Part shown: in pieces, positions 1-8,671 of the stretch
How positions within the stretch are numbered: the stretch's first letter is position 1
Layout: each line of letters starts with the position of its first letter
From: CAMAVH01 sp964628235
Lineage (GTDB): Bacteria; Pseudomonadota; Alphaproteobacteria; SMXQ01
DNA length: 51,505 bases
NCBI GenBank assembly: GCA_964628235.1
Contig: CAZVLU010000021.1
Location: forward strand, 1-51,505
Reading direction: 5' to 3'
Made by a program: the position numbers and the translations under genes
Notes under the pieces: model-generated
Told to the model about the DNA's origin: nothing
The model's database searches: none
The model's input: the letters and a program-made list of their open reading frames with translations, nothing else

Positions 1-1
1 G

Positions 2-1474
2 CTGCTCGCGCGCCAGCATTACGAAAGCTTCCGCAAGCGCTTTGAAGGCTATCCGGTGCGCGTCATGTCGCTGTCGCGCCTAGTCAACGCCCGCGATTCG
101 GCGCTGATCAAGAAGGAGCTGGCCGACGGCACCGTCAACGTCATCATCGGCACCCATGCGCTGCTCGCCAAGAGCATCAAGTTCCAAAACCTCGGCCTGC
201 TTATCATCGACGAGGAGCAGCATTTCGGCGTGACCCACAAAGAACGCCTGAAAACGATGAAGTCCAACATCCATGTGCTGACGCTGACCGCGACGCCGAT
301 CCCGCGCACGCTGCAATTGGCGCTGACCGGCGTCAAAGAGCTCAGCATCATCGCGACGCCGCCGGTCGATCGCCTGGCGGTGCGCACCTTCGTGCTGCCG
401 ACCGATCCCGTCGTGTTGCGCGAAGCCCTGCTGCGCGAACGCTTCCGCGGCGGCCAGAGTTTCTATGTTTGCCCGCGCGTCGCCGATCTCGAAGTCGTGC
501 GCCAGCAGATCCTCGACATGCTGCCGGACGCGCGCTGCGTCGCCGTGCATGGCCAGATGACGCCGACCCAGCTCGAAGACGCCATGGCGGCGTTCTACGC
601 CGGCACCTTCGAGATTCTGCTGTCGACCAACATCATCGAGTCGGGCCTCGACATGCCCAACGTCAACACGATGATCATCCACCGCGCCGACATGTTCGGC
701 CTGGCGCAGCTCTATCAGCTGCGCGGGCGCGTCGGGCGCGGAAAACTGCGCGCCTACGCCTATCTCACGCTGCCGCCCGGGCGCAAGCTGACCAAAACGG
801 CGGAAAAGCGCCTGCAGGTCATGCAGACGCTCGACAATCTTGGGGCGGGCTTCACGCTGGCCAGTCATGATCTCGACATTCGCGGCGCCGGCAACCTGCT
901 CGGCGACGAGCAATCGGGCCACATCCGCGAAGTCGGCATCGAGCTTTATCAGCAGATGCTGGAAGAGGCGGTCGCCAGCTTGAAGGACGGTGGCGCGACC
1001 GAGGAGGCGAGCTGGTCGCCGCAGATCGGCGTCGGCATCCCCATCCTGATTCCCGAGGCTTATGTCTCCGACCTCAGCCTGCGCCTCGGCCTCTATCGCC
1101 GCATCGCCGCCATCGCCGACCAGGCGGAAGTGGACGCCATCGCCGCCGAGATCGTCGACCGCTTCGGGCCGCTGCCCGACGAAGTCGACAATCTGCTGAA
1201 AGTGGTGGCGCTCAAGCCGCTCTGTCGCATGGCCGGCGTCGACAAGATCGACGCCGGGCCGAAGGGCGCCGTCGTCGGCTTTCACGCCAACAGCTTCGCC
1301 AATCCGCAAGGTCTGGTGGAATTCATCGCCAATCAGGCCGGCAGCGTGAAGCTGCGGCCCGACCACAAGCTGGTGATCCGCCGCAATTGGGAAGACACCA
1401 AGGCGCGCATGAGCGGCTTGCAGAAGCTGGCCAGCGAACTCACCGCCATCGCGACTCGCGGCAGAGCCGCGTAA
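2..1474 (+). CDS. mfd: Transcription-repair coupling factor Mfd (3' part)
   Basis: The reading frame is open from the first full codon at base 2, so this is the C-terminal 490 residues or so of a protein usually near 1150 residues. Mfd is a DNA translocase that removes RNA polymerase stalled at lesions and recruits UvrA. Visible are the Walker B-type DEEQHFGV box (about residue 70 of this fragment), the LTATPIPRTLQLAL motif III, the second RecA-like helicase domain with QLRGRVGR, the translocation segment IRGAGNLLGDEQSGHI shared with RecG, and the C-terminal TRCF domain. It ends with TAA 21 bp before the convergent glycosyltransferase gene. RecG is excluded because of the long C-terminal domain after the helicase core. 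Confidence 0.96.
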   Translation: MLARQHYESFRKRFEGYPVRVMSLSRLVNARDSALIKKELADGTVNVIIGTHALLAKSIKFQNLGLLIIDEEQHFGVTHKERLKTMKSNIHVLTLTATPIPRTLQLALTGVKELSIIATPPVDRLAVRTFVLPTDPVVLREALLRERFRGGQSFYVCPRVADLEVVRQQILDMLPDARCVAVHGQMTPTQLEDAMAAFYAGTFEILLSTNIIESGLDMPNVNTMIIHRADMFGLAQLYQLRGRVGRGKLRAYAYLTLPPGRKLTKTAEKRLQVMQTLDNLGAGFTLASHDLDIRGAGNLLGDEQSGHIREVGIELYQQMLEEAVASLKDGGATEEASWSPQIGVGIPILIPEAYVSDLSLRLGLYRRIAAIADQAEVDAIAAEIVDRFGPLPDEVDNLLKVVALKPLCRMAGVDKIDAGPKGAVVGFHANSFANPQGLVEFIANQAGSVKLRPDHKLVIRRNWEDTKARMSGLQKLASELTAIATRGRAA

Positions 1475-1495
1475 CCGCGGCGGCGGCAGGGCCGC

Positions 1496-2647
1496 TTAAA
1501 GCTTGCGCGTCGAGGCTGGCGGCGTCCAGGTCTGGAAGCGCTCGCCTTGCAAGGATTTGACGACCCCGAAGCTGGCGGCGATCAAGGCGAAGACGATCTC
1601 GCCGATCACGCGGATCGGCCTTAGGCCGGAGGCATAGAGGACCGTCAAGCCGCTCATCGTCAGGGCGGCGAGGCCGAGGCTGATCCAAACGCCGATCAGG
1701 CTGGCAAGCAAAGCCCAGGCGAACAGCGCGGCGATCATCAGATTCATGCCGCTGAACCAGCGCAGCAGCTTATGCGACAGGTACTTGTATTTCGTCACGG
1801 CATCGAGCCCGCGCAAGCGTTTCCACAGCAGGCGATGGGCATTGAAGGCGCGGCAGGAAATGCGCACCTTACGGCGAAACTCTTCGTCGCTCCGCGTCGT
1901 CGGCGGCTCCCAAGCGCGGAAATCCTCGCCGCGCACCACGCGATAGCCGTCGCATAGGATGCTGATCGAGGTGAACATGTCGTCGATCACGTCTTCGCGT
2001 ACCGGGCGATACAGCTCGCGCCGAATGGCGAACAGCGCGCCGTCGGCGCCCATGGCCGAGCCGGTCTCGCTCTCCAAACGCTTGATATGCTCTTCTAGGC
2101 GCCAGTAAGCCGAACCGACTTGGGCAGTTTGCGAAAAGTTCGCTTCATCGCTGTAAACCAGATGGCCGCAGACGCAGCCGATTGTCGGATCGTCGAAATA
2201 GCTGGCTAAACTGGCCACGCCATCCGGGTCGATGATGGCGTTGGCATCGGTGAAAATGACGATGTCGGCCGTCGTGCGGGCGAGCAGGGCGTTCATGCCG
2301 GCCGACTTGCCGCTGCGCGTGGGCGACACCACGACATCGATATCGGCCGCGAATTCGCCGAGAATTTTCGCCGTGTCGTCGCTCGCGCCATCGACATAGA
2401 CGAGCAGATCGACATCGCCGAGCTTATGGCGCAAGGCGATCAAGTTCTCCGCCTTTTGGCGGATCACCGCCGCTTCGTTATAAGCCGCGACGCAAATCGC
2501 GTAGCGATAGGGACGCAAGCGCGCCGCAGGCTTCAAGGGTTGCGGACGCCAGCGTTTGAGCAAGACAAGCGACAGCGGATAGGTCGTGAAGGGATGCGCG
2601 GCGAGCGCTAAAAAGATCAGCCCGCCGATGAGGAAAAACATTGTCAT
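1496..2647 (-). CDS. Family 2 glycosyltransferase, membrane-anchored
   Basis: A 383-residue glycosyltransferase with a hydrophobic N-terminus (about residues 3-30), a GT-A catalytic domain and a C-terminal pair of membrane segments (about 315-370). The start of the catalytic fold reads ICVAAYNEA (51-59), a YVDGASDDT segment follows at 84-92, and TDAN (133-136) occupies the DXD position. The arrangement resembles processive polysaccharide synthases of the cellulose/hyaluronan synthase type. The start is the ATG at 2647, which overlaps the stop of the upstream methyltransferase as ATGA; a longer frame reaching 2809 only reads antisense-free shadow of that gene. It probably adds sugars to a surface polysaccharide at the inner membrane. 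Donor and product cannot be told. Confidence 0.88.
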   Translation of the reverse strand: MTMFFLIGGLIFLALAAHPFTTYPLSLVLLKRWRPQPLKPAARLRPYRYAICVAAYNEAAVIRQKAENLIALRHKLGDVDLLVYVDGASDDTAKILGEFAADIDVVVSPTRSGKSAGMNALLARTTADIVIFTDANAIIDPDGVASLASYFDDPTIGCVCGHLVYSDEANFSQTAQVGSAYWRLEEHIKRLESETGSAMGADGALFAIRRELYRPVREDVIDDMFTSISILCDGYRVVRGEDFRAWEPPTTRSDEEFRRKVRISCRAFNAHRLLWKRLRGLDAVTKYKYLSHKLLRWFSGMNLMIAALFAWALLASLIGVWISLGLAALTMSGLTVLYASGLRPIRVIGEIVFALIAASFGVVKSLQGERFQTWTPPASTRKL

Positions 2648-3399
2648 AGCGTCACCGGGCGGCAGCGCCAGAGCGTGTCGGCGTCGGTCAAGCCTTGGCG
2701 GCGACGCAAGTTCGCGTCCAGATCGGTCGCGGCGATACGCTCGACGGCGAAGCCGGCGCGCTGCAGGCGCAGGGCGATGTCCTCGCCATAAAAGCGCACA
2801 TGGTCCCACTGGCCGAAGCGGCGCTCGCGCTCGCGGCGCGGCATGTCGGGTCCGCCCTCTTCGGTCGGGCGGTCATGCAGCGGCACGATGATCCAGGCTT
2901 CGCCGCCAGGCGCCAGATTGGCGCGGATGTTCCGCATCGCCAGCCCATCATCGGGAATATGCTCGAGGACATGAGAAGCATAGATCAGATCGTAGCGCTC
3001 GGCTCCGGCGGGGAAATCGCACAGATCGACGCGCCGCACGTCCTGATGCTTGAAGTTTTTCGGTTCTATGTCGGCACGGACGTAGTCGGCGCCGGATGCG
3101 GAGAACAGCTCGACCAGGGATTGTTCCGACGGCGCCACATGCAAAATGCGGCGACTATTGCCGGGCAGCCGCAGCATGCCGCTTTCGACCGCGTAACGGA
3201 CGAAGCGCTCGCGCGGCGACGAGCCGCAAAGCGGACAGCCCCAGTCTTGCGTCGGTCCATACGCGAAGAAGCCTGGCACGTCGCTGCCGCAGGCATTGCA
3301 ACGATAGGCGCCGCCGCGCTGCCCAAAGCCTTGCAACTGCATGCTGGCGCGGGCGATGCGACCCCGCAGCCCGCGAACGATTCGCTTGGCGCTAAGCAT
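2644..3399 (-). CDS. SAM-dependent methyltransferase with N-terminal zinc ribbon
   Basis: A 251-residue class I methyltransferase. Four cysteines in two CxxC pairs (C34/C37 and C55/C58) form a likely zinc ribbon before the Rossmann fold. The SAM-binding strand is at about residues 84-90, an acidic residue follows in YVRADIEP, and the HVLEH motif (143-147) is typical of Methyltransf_11 proteins. It lies 24 bp downstream of the sugar transferase and overlaps the following glycosyltransferase by 4 bp, so the three are probably one operon. By context it may methylate a sugar or lipid-linked intermediate of a surface polysaccharide. The substrate is inference. Confidence 0.85.
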   Translation of the reverse strand: MLSAKRIVRGLRGRIARASMQLQGFGQRGGAYRCNACGSDVPGFFAYGPTQDWGCPLCGSSPRERFVRYAVESGMLRLPGNSRRILHVAPSEQSLVELFSASGADYVRADIEPKNFKHQDVRRVDLCDFPAGAERYDLIYASHVLEHIPDDGLAMRNIRANLAPGGEAWIIVPLHDRPTEEGGPDMPRRERERRFGQWDHVRFYGEDIALRLQRAGFAVERIAATDLDANLRRRQGLTDADTLWRCRPVTL

Positions 3400-3423
3400 G
3401 AGAGAGGCGAGCGTGGGGCGGCA

Positions 3424-4920
3424 TCAATAGGCGTTCTTGCCGCCGACGATCTTGACCGCCGTCAGCATGAGGATCCAGGCGTCGAGCATCAAGGACCAAT
3501 GTTCGATGTAATAGAGATCATGCTCGACGCGTTTTTGAATTTTCTCGACGGTGTCGGTCTCGCCGCGCCAGCCGTTGACCTGCGCCCAGCCGGTGATGCC
3601 GGGCTTGACGCGATGGCGCTCGGCATATTCGGCGACCGCGACATCGTAAAGCTGATCGTCGGCCTTGGCGCTCAGCGCGTGCGGCCGCGGACCGACGAGC
3701 GACATCTCGCCCTTCAGCACGTTCCACAACTGCGGCAGTTCGTCGATGCTGCTGCGGCGCAAGAATCGCCCGAGCCTTGTCACGCGCGCGTCGTCCTTGG
3801 TGACCAGATTCTCGGCGCCGGGATCGGCCGCGTCGGCGCGCATAGTGCGAAATTTGTAGATGTCGAACAGGTTGTGATTGAAGCCGTGGCGCTTTTGGCG
3901 GAAGAACACCGGCCCCGGACTGTCGAGCTTGATGAGCAACGCGATCACGGCGAAGAACGGCGCAAAAACCACCAAAGCAATAGCGGATAGCAAGAGGTCG
4001 CTTGCCCGCTTGAAGAGGAAATTCCAGCCCGTCATCGGCTTGTCGGCGATATTGATGGCGGGGATTCCCGCCCAATAGGACACCGGACGATTGGCGAGGT
4101 TGAAGCCGACCGCGTCGCTCAGCAGGCGTACGTCGACGGGCAAGGCGCGCAACTGACGGGCGAACTGCAACACGCGGTCTTCTGCCGACAGCGGCATGGC
4201 GATGACCACCAAGTCGATATCGCCGTAACGCACATGATTGATCAGGTCGCTCGTCGAGCCGATGACCGGCACGCCGGCGACCAGCGGCGGCACGCGCGAG
4301 CGACGGTCGTCGAACAACCCGACCACCTGCAAGCCGAGACTGCGGTCGGCCTGGATCGTCTCGACGAAACGCTGGCCCAGCGCTCCGGCGCCGACCACGG
4401 CGACGGCGCGGAAATAGCGCCCCTCGTCGGCCCAGCGCTTCAGCCGATGGGCGATGACGAAGCGCGACGCGATGAGCAAGACCGTGCTGCCGACATACCA
4501 AATGACGAGCCAAGCGCGCGAGAAGTCTTCTGAGGTTTTCAGCAGGAAGGCGGCGACGACGAGCAGGACCACGACGCTGGTCCAAGCGAACAGCGTGCGT
4601 TTGACCTGAAACTTGACGTTGCGCAGGGCTTCGAGCGTGTAAAGCCGCGCCGCGGCGAAGCGCTGGCTGGCGACGATCACGCAGATGGCGATCGCCGAAA
4701 AATAGGCGATCGTGTCGTGGTTTTTTTCGGCTTTAAGCCATTCGAGATAAATCTCGTAGCTCAGTATGCCGACAACGGCGATGACCAATGCATCGATCAC
4801 GCCGACAATGTTGCCGAAGGTCTCTTCAGAGACGACTGTGCGGCTGCCGTTCTCTGCAGATTGACCGAGACGCCATCCCGTGGCGGGAGGCGTATTTACA
4901 CGCTCACTTCTATCCGACAT
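3424..4920 (-). CDS. Undecaprenyl-phosphate sugar phosphotransferase (WcaJ/ExoY type)
   Basis: A 498-residue polyprenol-phosphate hexose-1-phosphate transferase that would start a surface polysaccharide on undecaprenyl phosphate at the inner membrane. The N-terminus has several membrane segments (about 38-60, 72-90, 110-127, 136-155). A CoA-binding-like Rossmann domain follows (about 172-290), with VAVVGAGALG at its start. The last third is the bacterial sugar transferase domain: a membrane re-entrant helix (305-330), DSPGPVFFRQ, KFRTMR (356-361), the DELPQLWNVLKG block and LVGPRP. Length and domain order fit the WcaJ family rather than the short ExoY family. The next two genes downstream on the same strand are a methyltransferase and a glycosyltransferase. 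Whether the sugar is glucose or galactose cannot be read. Confidence 0.93.
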   Translation of the reverse strand: MSDRSERVNTPPATGWRLGQSAENGSRTVVSEETFGNIVGVIDALVIAVVGILSYEIYLEWLKAEKNHDTIAYFSAIAICVIVASQRFAAARLYTLEALRNVKFQVKRTLFAWTSVVVLLVVAAFLLKTSEDFSRAWLVIWYVGSTVLLIASRFVIAHRLKRWADEGRYFRAVAVVGAGALGQRFVETIQADRSLGLQVVGLFDDRRSRVPPLVAGVPVIGSTSDLINHVRYGDIDLVVIAMPLSAEDRVLQFARQLRALPVDVRLLSDAVGFNLANRPVSYWAGIPAINIADKPMTGWNFLFKRASDLLLSAIALVVFAPFFAVIALLIKLDSPGPVFFRQKRHGFNHNLFDIYKFRTMRADAADPGAENLVTKDDARVTRLGRFLRRSSIDELPQLWNVLKGEMSLVGPRPHALSAKADDQLYDVAVAEYAERHRVKPGITGWAQVNGWRGETDTVEKIQKRVEHDLYYIEHWSLMLDAWILMLTAVKIVGGKNAY

Positions 4921-5049
4921 GACCGTGCGACGGAACGGCTGAGGGGAACGGCGCGGATTTTATCAGCATTGCCCCTGTCGGCAAGACCTCATACGGATAA
5001 AGCACTTAGGGTTAACCGCTCAGGTTATCTCTACGAAAGCCCCGCAAAC

Positions 5050-7365
5050 TCAAGGAAACGCAACGCGCCTCAAGGAATCTGCCAAAATGCCAAGCGCAAA
5101 GGGCCGAAAATGCAGGGTGATCTCCTGCTCGCCGGCGGGTAGGGCGATGGCGCGAAACAGCCGGTTGGCGCGCAGGATCGGCAGAGGGCGGCCGTCCGAC
5201 GCCATCGCCTGCCAAGCCGGATGATCCAACTCATTGATGAGCAGAAAGCCCGGGCGCTCGAGCCTAACGGCGATATGCCATTCGTCGGCGGTGCGCCGCA
5301 TGAGACGAACCGCGCCCGGCGGGTCGTCACGCAGTTCTCCCATTGGCGCGGCGATGCCTGCGACCAACAAACGGCGCGTCGGATCGTCAGGCAAAGCCTG
5401 ACCGACATCCGGCTCGGCCCGTCCGACGACCATCAGACGGGGCAAAGCCGCCGCGTTTTCGTAGAGAAAAGCCCCGCCGATCGTCGCGACAAGGCGCAAA
5501 GAGCGATGGGCTTCGGCCGGCAAAATTTCTTCGACCGGTCGCCCGACGACGACCAGCCGAATGCCGAGCAACCGCGCGAGGGGGCTGTCGTAACCGGTGA
5601 AGCTATCGCTCAGGCGGCGCTCCGGACCGTGGTTGTTTTGATAGGCTCCGGTGGCAGCGACATAATCGGCGCGGCGCAGCGGGTTATAGCCGAGGGTCTG
5701 TTCGATGCCGTAGGCAAGCGGCGCGTTCTGCCAATCGCCGCCAAGACCAAAAATTTCGGCGCGGTAAGGTCCATCCGGCTTTTGAGTGTGTGCTTTGATC
5801 GCCGCAGCGAGCTGCGCGCCGGCCGGCTGATAAGCTGCGAAGCGCGTCTGCGGTTGGGCATTGAATGGGGCGGCCGCGTTATGCGCGATCAAGTCTATGG
5901 CGGCGAGCAAGCAGAGCGCCCAAAGGCCAAGACGCCGCCATAGCAATAGCCCCAAAGCGATGCCAAACGCCGCAAGGCCGACAGCCAGCGACGCGAGCGC
6001 GCCGGGCATCTGGCCGAAGCGGGTCGCGAGCCAAAGCGCGCTGGCGACGCCGGCCAGCAGAATGATGCCGGCGCCCATGAGCCCGACGCGCGACCATGTG
6101 GCAGGCCCATGCAGCCAATTTTGCGCCGCCGCGCCGACGAGCAGCGCCAGCATCGCGTTGAGCAGGAAAGCCGCGTCGTTCGGCCGGCGATAAAGATCGA
6201 CGCCCGGCAGCCACTCGTAGAATAGGCGAAAGACCGGCGTGAACGCGCCGAGCGCATAGAGCAAGGCGAAGGCCGCGCCGGCTGCGAACAGAGCGCTACC
6301 GGCTGGCCAGCGGCCACGCCGCGCCACGGCCATGAGCAGCAGGGCGATCGGCAAAGCGCCGATATAGAGATAATTCGTCGTTTCATCGCTCCAGTCGTTG
6401 CCCAAAGGCGCCAGCGCCATCCATGGCAAGAGGCCGGGGCCCCAATAGGGGCCGTCGAGATTGCCGAAGATATTCGGCGCCAGCAGGGTGAGCAGCGATG
6501 CCGGCTGCTGTGAGGCGTAAGCCGCAAGTTCATAGCCGATCTCGGGCCGCGTGCTGCCGGCCAACGCATCGAGCGTCAACAAAGTCGGCAAAGCGAGGAT
6601 CGCCGCGCCGATCACTCCAGCGGGCAACAAGCCGATTGCGCGGGCCCAGCAACCACGTAGCCAGTAGACCGCCGCGCCGATCAGCAACCAGCAATTGAGA
6701 AAGGCTGTTTGGTCGCGGTCGAGCGCCATGACGCCGCCGACGATACCGAAGCCGATGGAGGCGAGTAGCCGATTACGCCGCGCGTCGCCACGCAGCGCCC
6801 GATGCAACAGCCACAGCCCCCATGGCAAATAGGCGTAGCTCACGGTCATCAAGCTATGCTGCAGACGGCTCGCGGCGACGCCGCCGAACATAAAGACCAG
6901 CGCGGCCAGCAGAGCCGCGCCCGGCACGAAGCCCAGGGCCCGCAGCAACGCCAACACGCCAAGACCGCCGGCCAGCAGATGCAACAATTGCACTTGGTCG
7001 GTCAGCATCATGCTCGGCGCGGCGTTCAGTTCGGCGAGCAGGCGAAAGCCCGGCGTGAACAACCAAGATTGCGGGTCGGCCGCCGCCGCATGGCCGGAAT
7101 AGAGGAAGGGATTCCAAAAGCCGCTTTCGCCGGAAGCGCGCGCCGCCGCCAGCGCGCGTAAGACAGGATAATAGAAATCCTTGGCGTCCCAGGGGATGAC
7201 CGCGCCCATCAGCGGCCAATGCGCAGCATAAGTGGCCCAGGCTGCGACGACAGCGAACAGCGCCAGCCGGAATCCCGCAGCGCCGCCGGCAATCAGCGAT
7301 TCGCGGACTTCGTCATATCGCTGCCTGAGGAACGCGAAAAGCGAGGGCACCGGAGAATTATCCAC
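5050..7365 (-). CDS. Large multi-spanning membrane protein, YfhO-like
   Basis: A 771-residue protein with roughly a dozen membrane segments in the first 500 residues and a soluble C-terminal domain. The first external loop carries DAKDFYYP followed by FWNPFLYSGHAA, a pattern of the YfhO and GT-C glycosyltransferase-like families, where an Asp in this loop is functionally important. The C-terminal part reads as a beta-rich extracytoplasmic domain. YfhO proteins glycosylate cell-wall polymers in Gram-positives; in proteobacteria the role is mostly unknown. The start is a GTG at 7365, and no better start with a ribosome site was found. It lies upstream of and in line with the polysaccharide genes, so a role in surface glycan assembly is plausible. 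Confidence 0.75.
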   Translation of the reverse strand: MDNSPVPSLFAFLRQRYDEVRESLIAGGAAGFRLALFAVVAAWATYAAHWPLMGAVIPWDAKDFYYPVLRALAAARASGESGFWNPFLYSGHAAAADPQSWLFTPGFRLLAELNAAPSMMLTDQVQLLHLLAGGLGVLALLRALGFVPGAALLAALVFMFGGVAASRLQHSLMTVSYAYLPWGLWLLHRALRGDARRNRLLASIGFGIVGGVMALDRDQTAFLNCWLLIGAAVYWLRGCWARAIGLLPAGVIGAAILALPTLLTLDALAGSTRPEIGYELAAYASQQPASLLTLLAPNIFGNLDGPYWGPGLLPWMALAPLGNDWSDETTNYLYIGALPIALLLMAVARRGRWPAGSALFAAGAAFALLYALGAFTPVFRLFYEWLPGVDLYRRPNDAAFLLNAMLALLVGAAAQNWLHGPATWSRVGLMGAGIILLAGVASALWLATRFGQMPGALASLAVGLAAFGIALGLLLWRRLGLWALCLLAAIDLIAHNAAAPFNAQPQTRFAAYQPAGAQLAAAIKAHTQKPDGPYRAEIFGLGGDWQNAPLAYGIEQTLGYNPLRRADYVAATGAYQNNHGPERRLSDSFTGYDSPLARLLGIRLVVVGRPVEEILPAEAHRSLRLVATIGGAFLYENAAALPRLMVVGRAEPDVGQALPDDPTRRLLVAGIAAPMGELRDDPPGAVRLMRRTADEWHIAVRLERPGFLLINELDHPAWQAMASDGRPLPILRANRLFRAIALPAGEQEITLHFRPFALGILADSLRRVAFP

Positions 7366-7457
7366 GACGATAGACTAACATGCCGCCGGCACCGTTTAAG
7401 AGTCTGCGCTCGATGCCGTTCGCCAATGAGCGGGCTCCGCCTCCAAGTGCAATAATG

Positions 7458-7483
7458 CAGGCCGCCCCAAAAGGGACGGCCTG
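7458..7483 (-). terminator. Candidate hairpin terminator after the TctC-type gene
   Basis: An inverted repeat with an 11 bp stem, one C/A mismatch and an AAAA loop (7469-7472). It sits 37 bp beyond the stop of the minus-strand TctC-type gene. There is no run of T after it on either strand, so termination is plausible but not certain. Confidence 0.45.
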
Positions 7484-7519
7484 ATAGATGTTCGACAATT
7501 TCTCCTCGCTGCCCGTCTT

Positions 7520-8539
7520 TTATTCGCGCGCCGCTGCGGCGCGAGCCGCCACGGCCGGCGTCACGTCGAGAGTCTCCTGTATGAGCTTGAACAACTCTTC
7601 GCCGCTCATTGGATCGAACTCCATGCCGCGTTTCTCGACTTCGGCGACAAAGGCAGGGTCCTTGGTCATATCGCTGAACGCCTTTTGCAGCGTCGCGAGC
7701 CGATCCTTAGGCAGACCGGGAGGCGTCATGATCGCGCGCCCGATTTCCGCCGTGCTGCCGTAGAGTGCCAGCAATTGGCGGTCATCGGGATTTTTCGCGA
7801 CCTCGACCATGGCGGGCACGTCGGGGAAGGCCGGATGACGCCGCTGCGAATATTGCACGAGGATCGAAATCTTCTTGTCCTTGACCCAATCCGGCTTGCC
7901 CAGCAGAAGGTTTTCCACGGTCGCGTGCGAACCATGCACTTCGCCGCGCTCCATGGCGAGCATGGCGCCCGTCGTGCCCTGATAGCCGAGCACGAGGTTG
8001 AACTTCGCGCCGCCAAGCGAATTCATCAATTTCGGCATGCTGTCGGAAGTGCTGCGCGCGCTGGTCGCGCCGATGATCAATTCCATTTTCTGCGCGTCTT
8101 GCAGGGTCTTTACCGGGGATGTGTGCCAGGCGACTGTCGTTTCGACCACGGAGGCGAGCCGGCCGAGCCAGCCGAGCGCGCGCACGTCGAAATCCACAGC
8201 CGGATTTTGCAGCACCTGCTCCAGCGCCACGGCCTGGCTGATCATGCCGATGGCCGTGCCGTCGCGCGGCGCTTGGTTGGCGAGGAAACTCGCCGCCTTT
8301 AAGCTGGCGACGCCCGGCATGTTGCGCGCAATGATCGTCGGCTGCCCAGGAATGTGGCGCGACAAATGCGGGATCACGATCCGCGAGTAAATGTCGTACG
8401 TGCCGCCCGGATTATATCCGATGATGTAGGATATCTGCTTGCCCTTGAAGAACTCGGCGGGCGATTGCGCCATGGCGGGCGCGGCGGCCAAAGTAGCAAG
8501 CGCGGCAAAAATATAGCTGTAACGTATGCGTCGCATCAT
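7520..8539 (-). CDS. TctC/Bug-family tripartite tricarboxylate transporter binding protein
   Basis: A 339-residue periplasmic binding protein. The first 24 residues are a signal peptide ending AMA-QSP. The mature protein starts with the Bug-family pattern ISYIIGYNPGGTYDIYSR and has the ligand-loop segment ARNMPGVASLKAA. This family binds carboxylates and related small organics and delivers them to TctA/TctB membrane proteins. No TctA or TctB gene is present in the window, so it is an orphan binding protein, which is common in this group. A GAGGGAGG ribosome site lies a few bases before the ATG, supporting this start. The ligand cannot be predicted. Confidence 0.9.
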   Translation of the reverse strand: MMRRIRYSYIFAALATLAAAPAMAQSPAEFFKGKQISYIIGYNPGGTYDIYSRIVIPHLSRHIPGQPTIIARNMPGVASLKAASFLANQAPRDGTAIGMISQAVALEQVLQNPAVDFDVRALGWLGRLASVVETTVAWHTSPVKTLQDAQKMELIIGATSARSTSDSMPKLMNSLGGAKFNLVLGYQGTTGAMLAMERGEVHGSHATVENLLLGKPDWVKDKKISILVQYSQRRHPAFPDVPAMVEVAKNPDDRQLLALYGSTAEIGRAIMTPPGLPKDRLATLQKAFSDMTKDPAFVAEVEKRGMEFDPMSGEELFKLIQETLDVTPAVAARAAAARE

Positions 8540-8642
8540 AGCCTCCCTCTGTATGGCCGTTATCTCGACCTATTGAGGCAACAGCAGCACATTGGTTGGC
8601 ACGACGCAAGACGCGGAAAGTGATCGTCAGACGAGAGGGAGG

Positions 8643-8665
8643 CGCCGATCTTCTGCCGATCGGCG
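8643..8665 (-). terminator. Hairpin just after opgH, weak terminator candidate
   Basis: Perfect 8 bp arms CGCCGATC/GATCGGCG with a 7-base loop, 7 bp beyond the opgH stop. A pyrimidine-rich stretch but no T-run follows on the minus strand, so it may be an RNA 3'-end stabiliser rather than a true terminator. Confidence 0.35.
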
Positions 8666-8671
8666 AAGACC

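Noticed and set aside
80..1366. Long minus-strand open frame (428 codons) opposite mfd
   Set aside because: It is antisense to the well-supported Mfd frame and has no family motif; GC-rich third positions create such frames.
4921..5049. A short plus-strand frame between the sugar transferase and the YfhO-like gene
   Set aside because: No ribosome site and no conserved feature; reads across the 3' end of the YfhO-like gene on the opposite strand.
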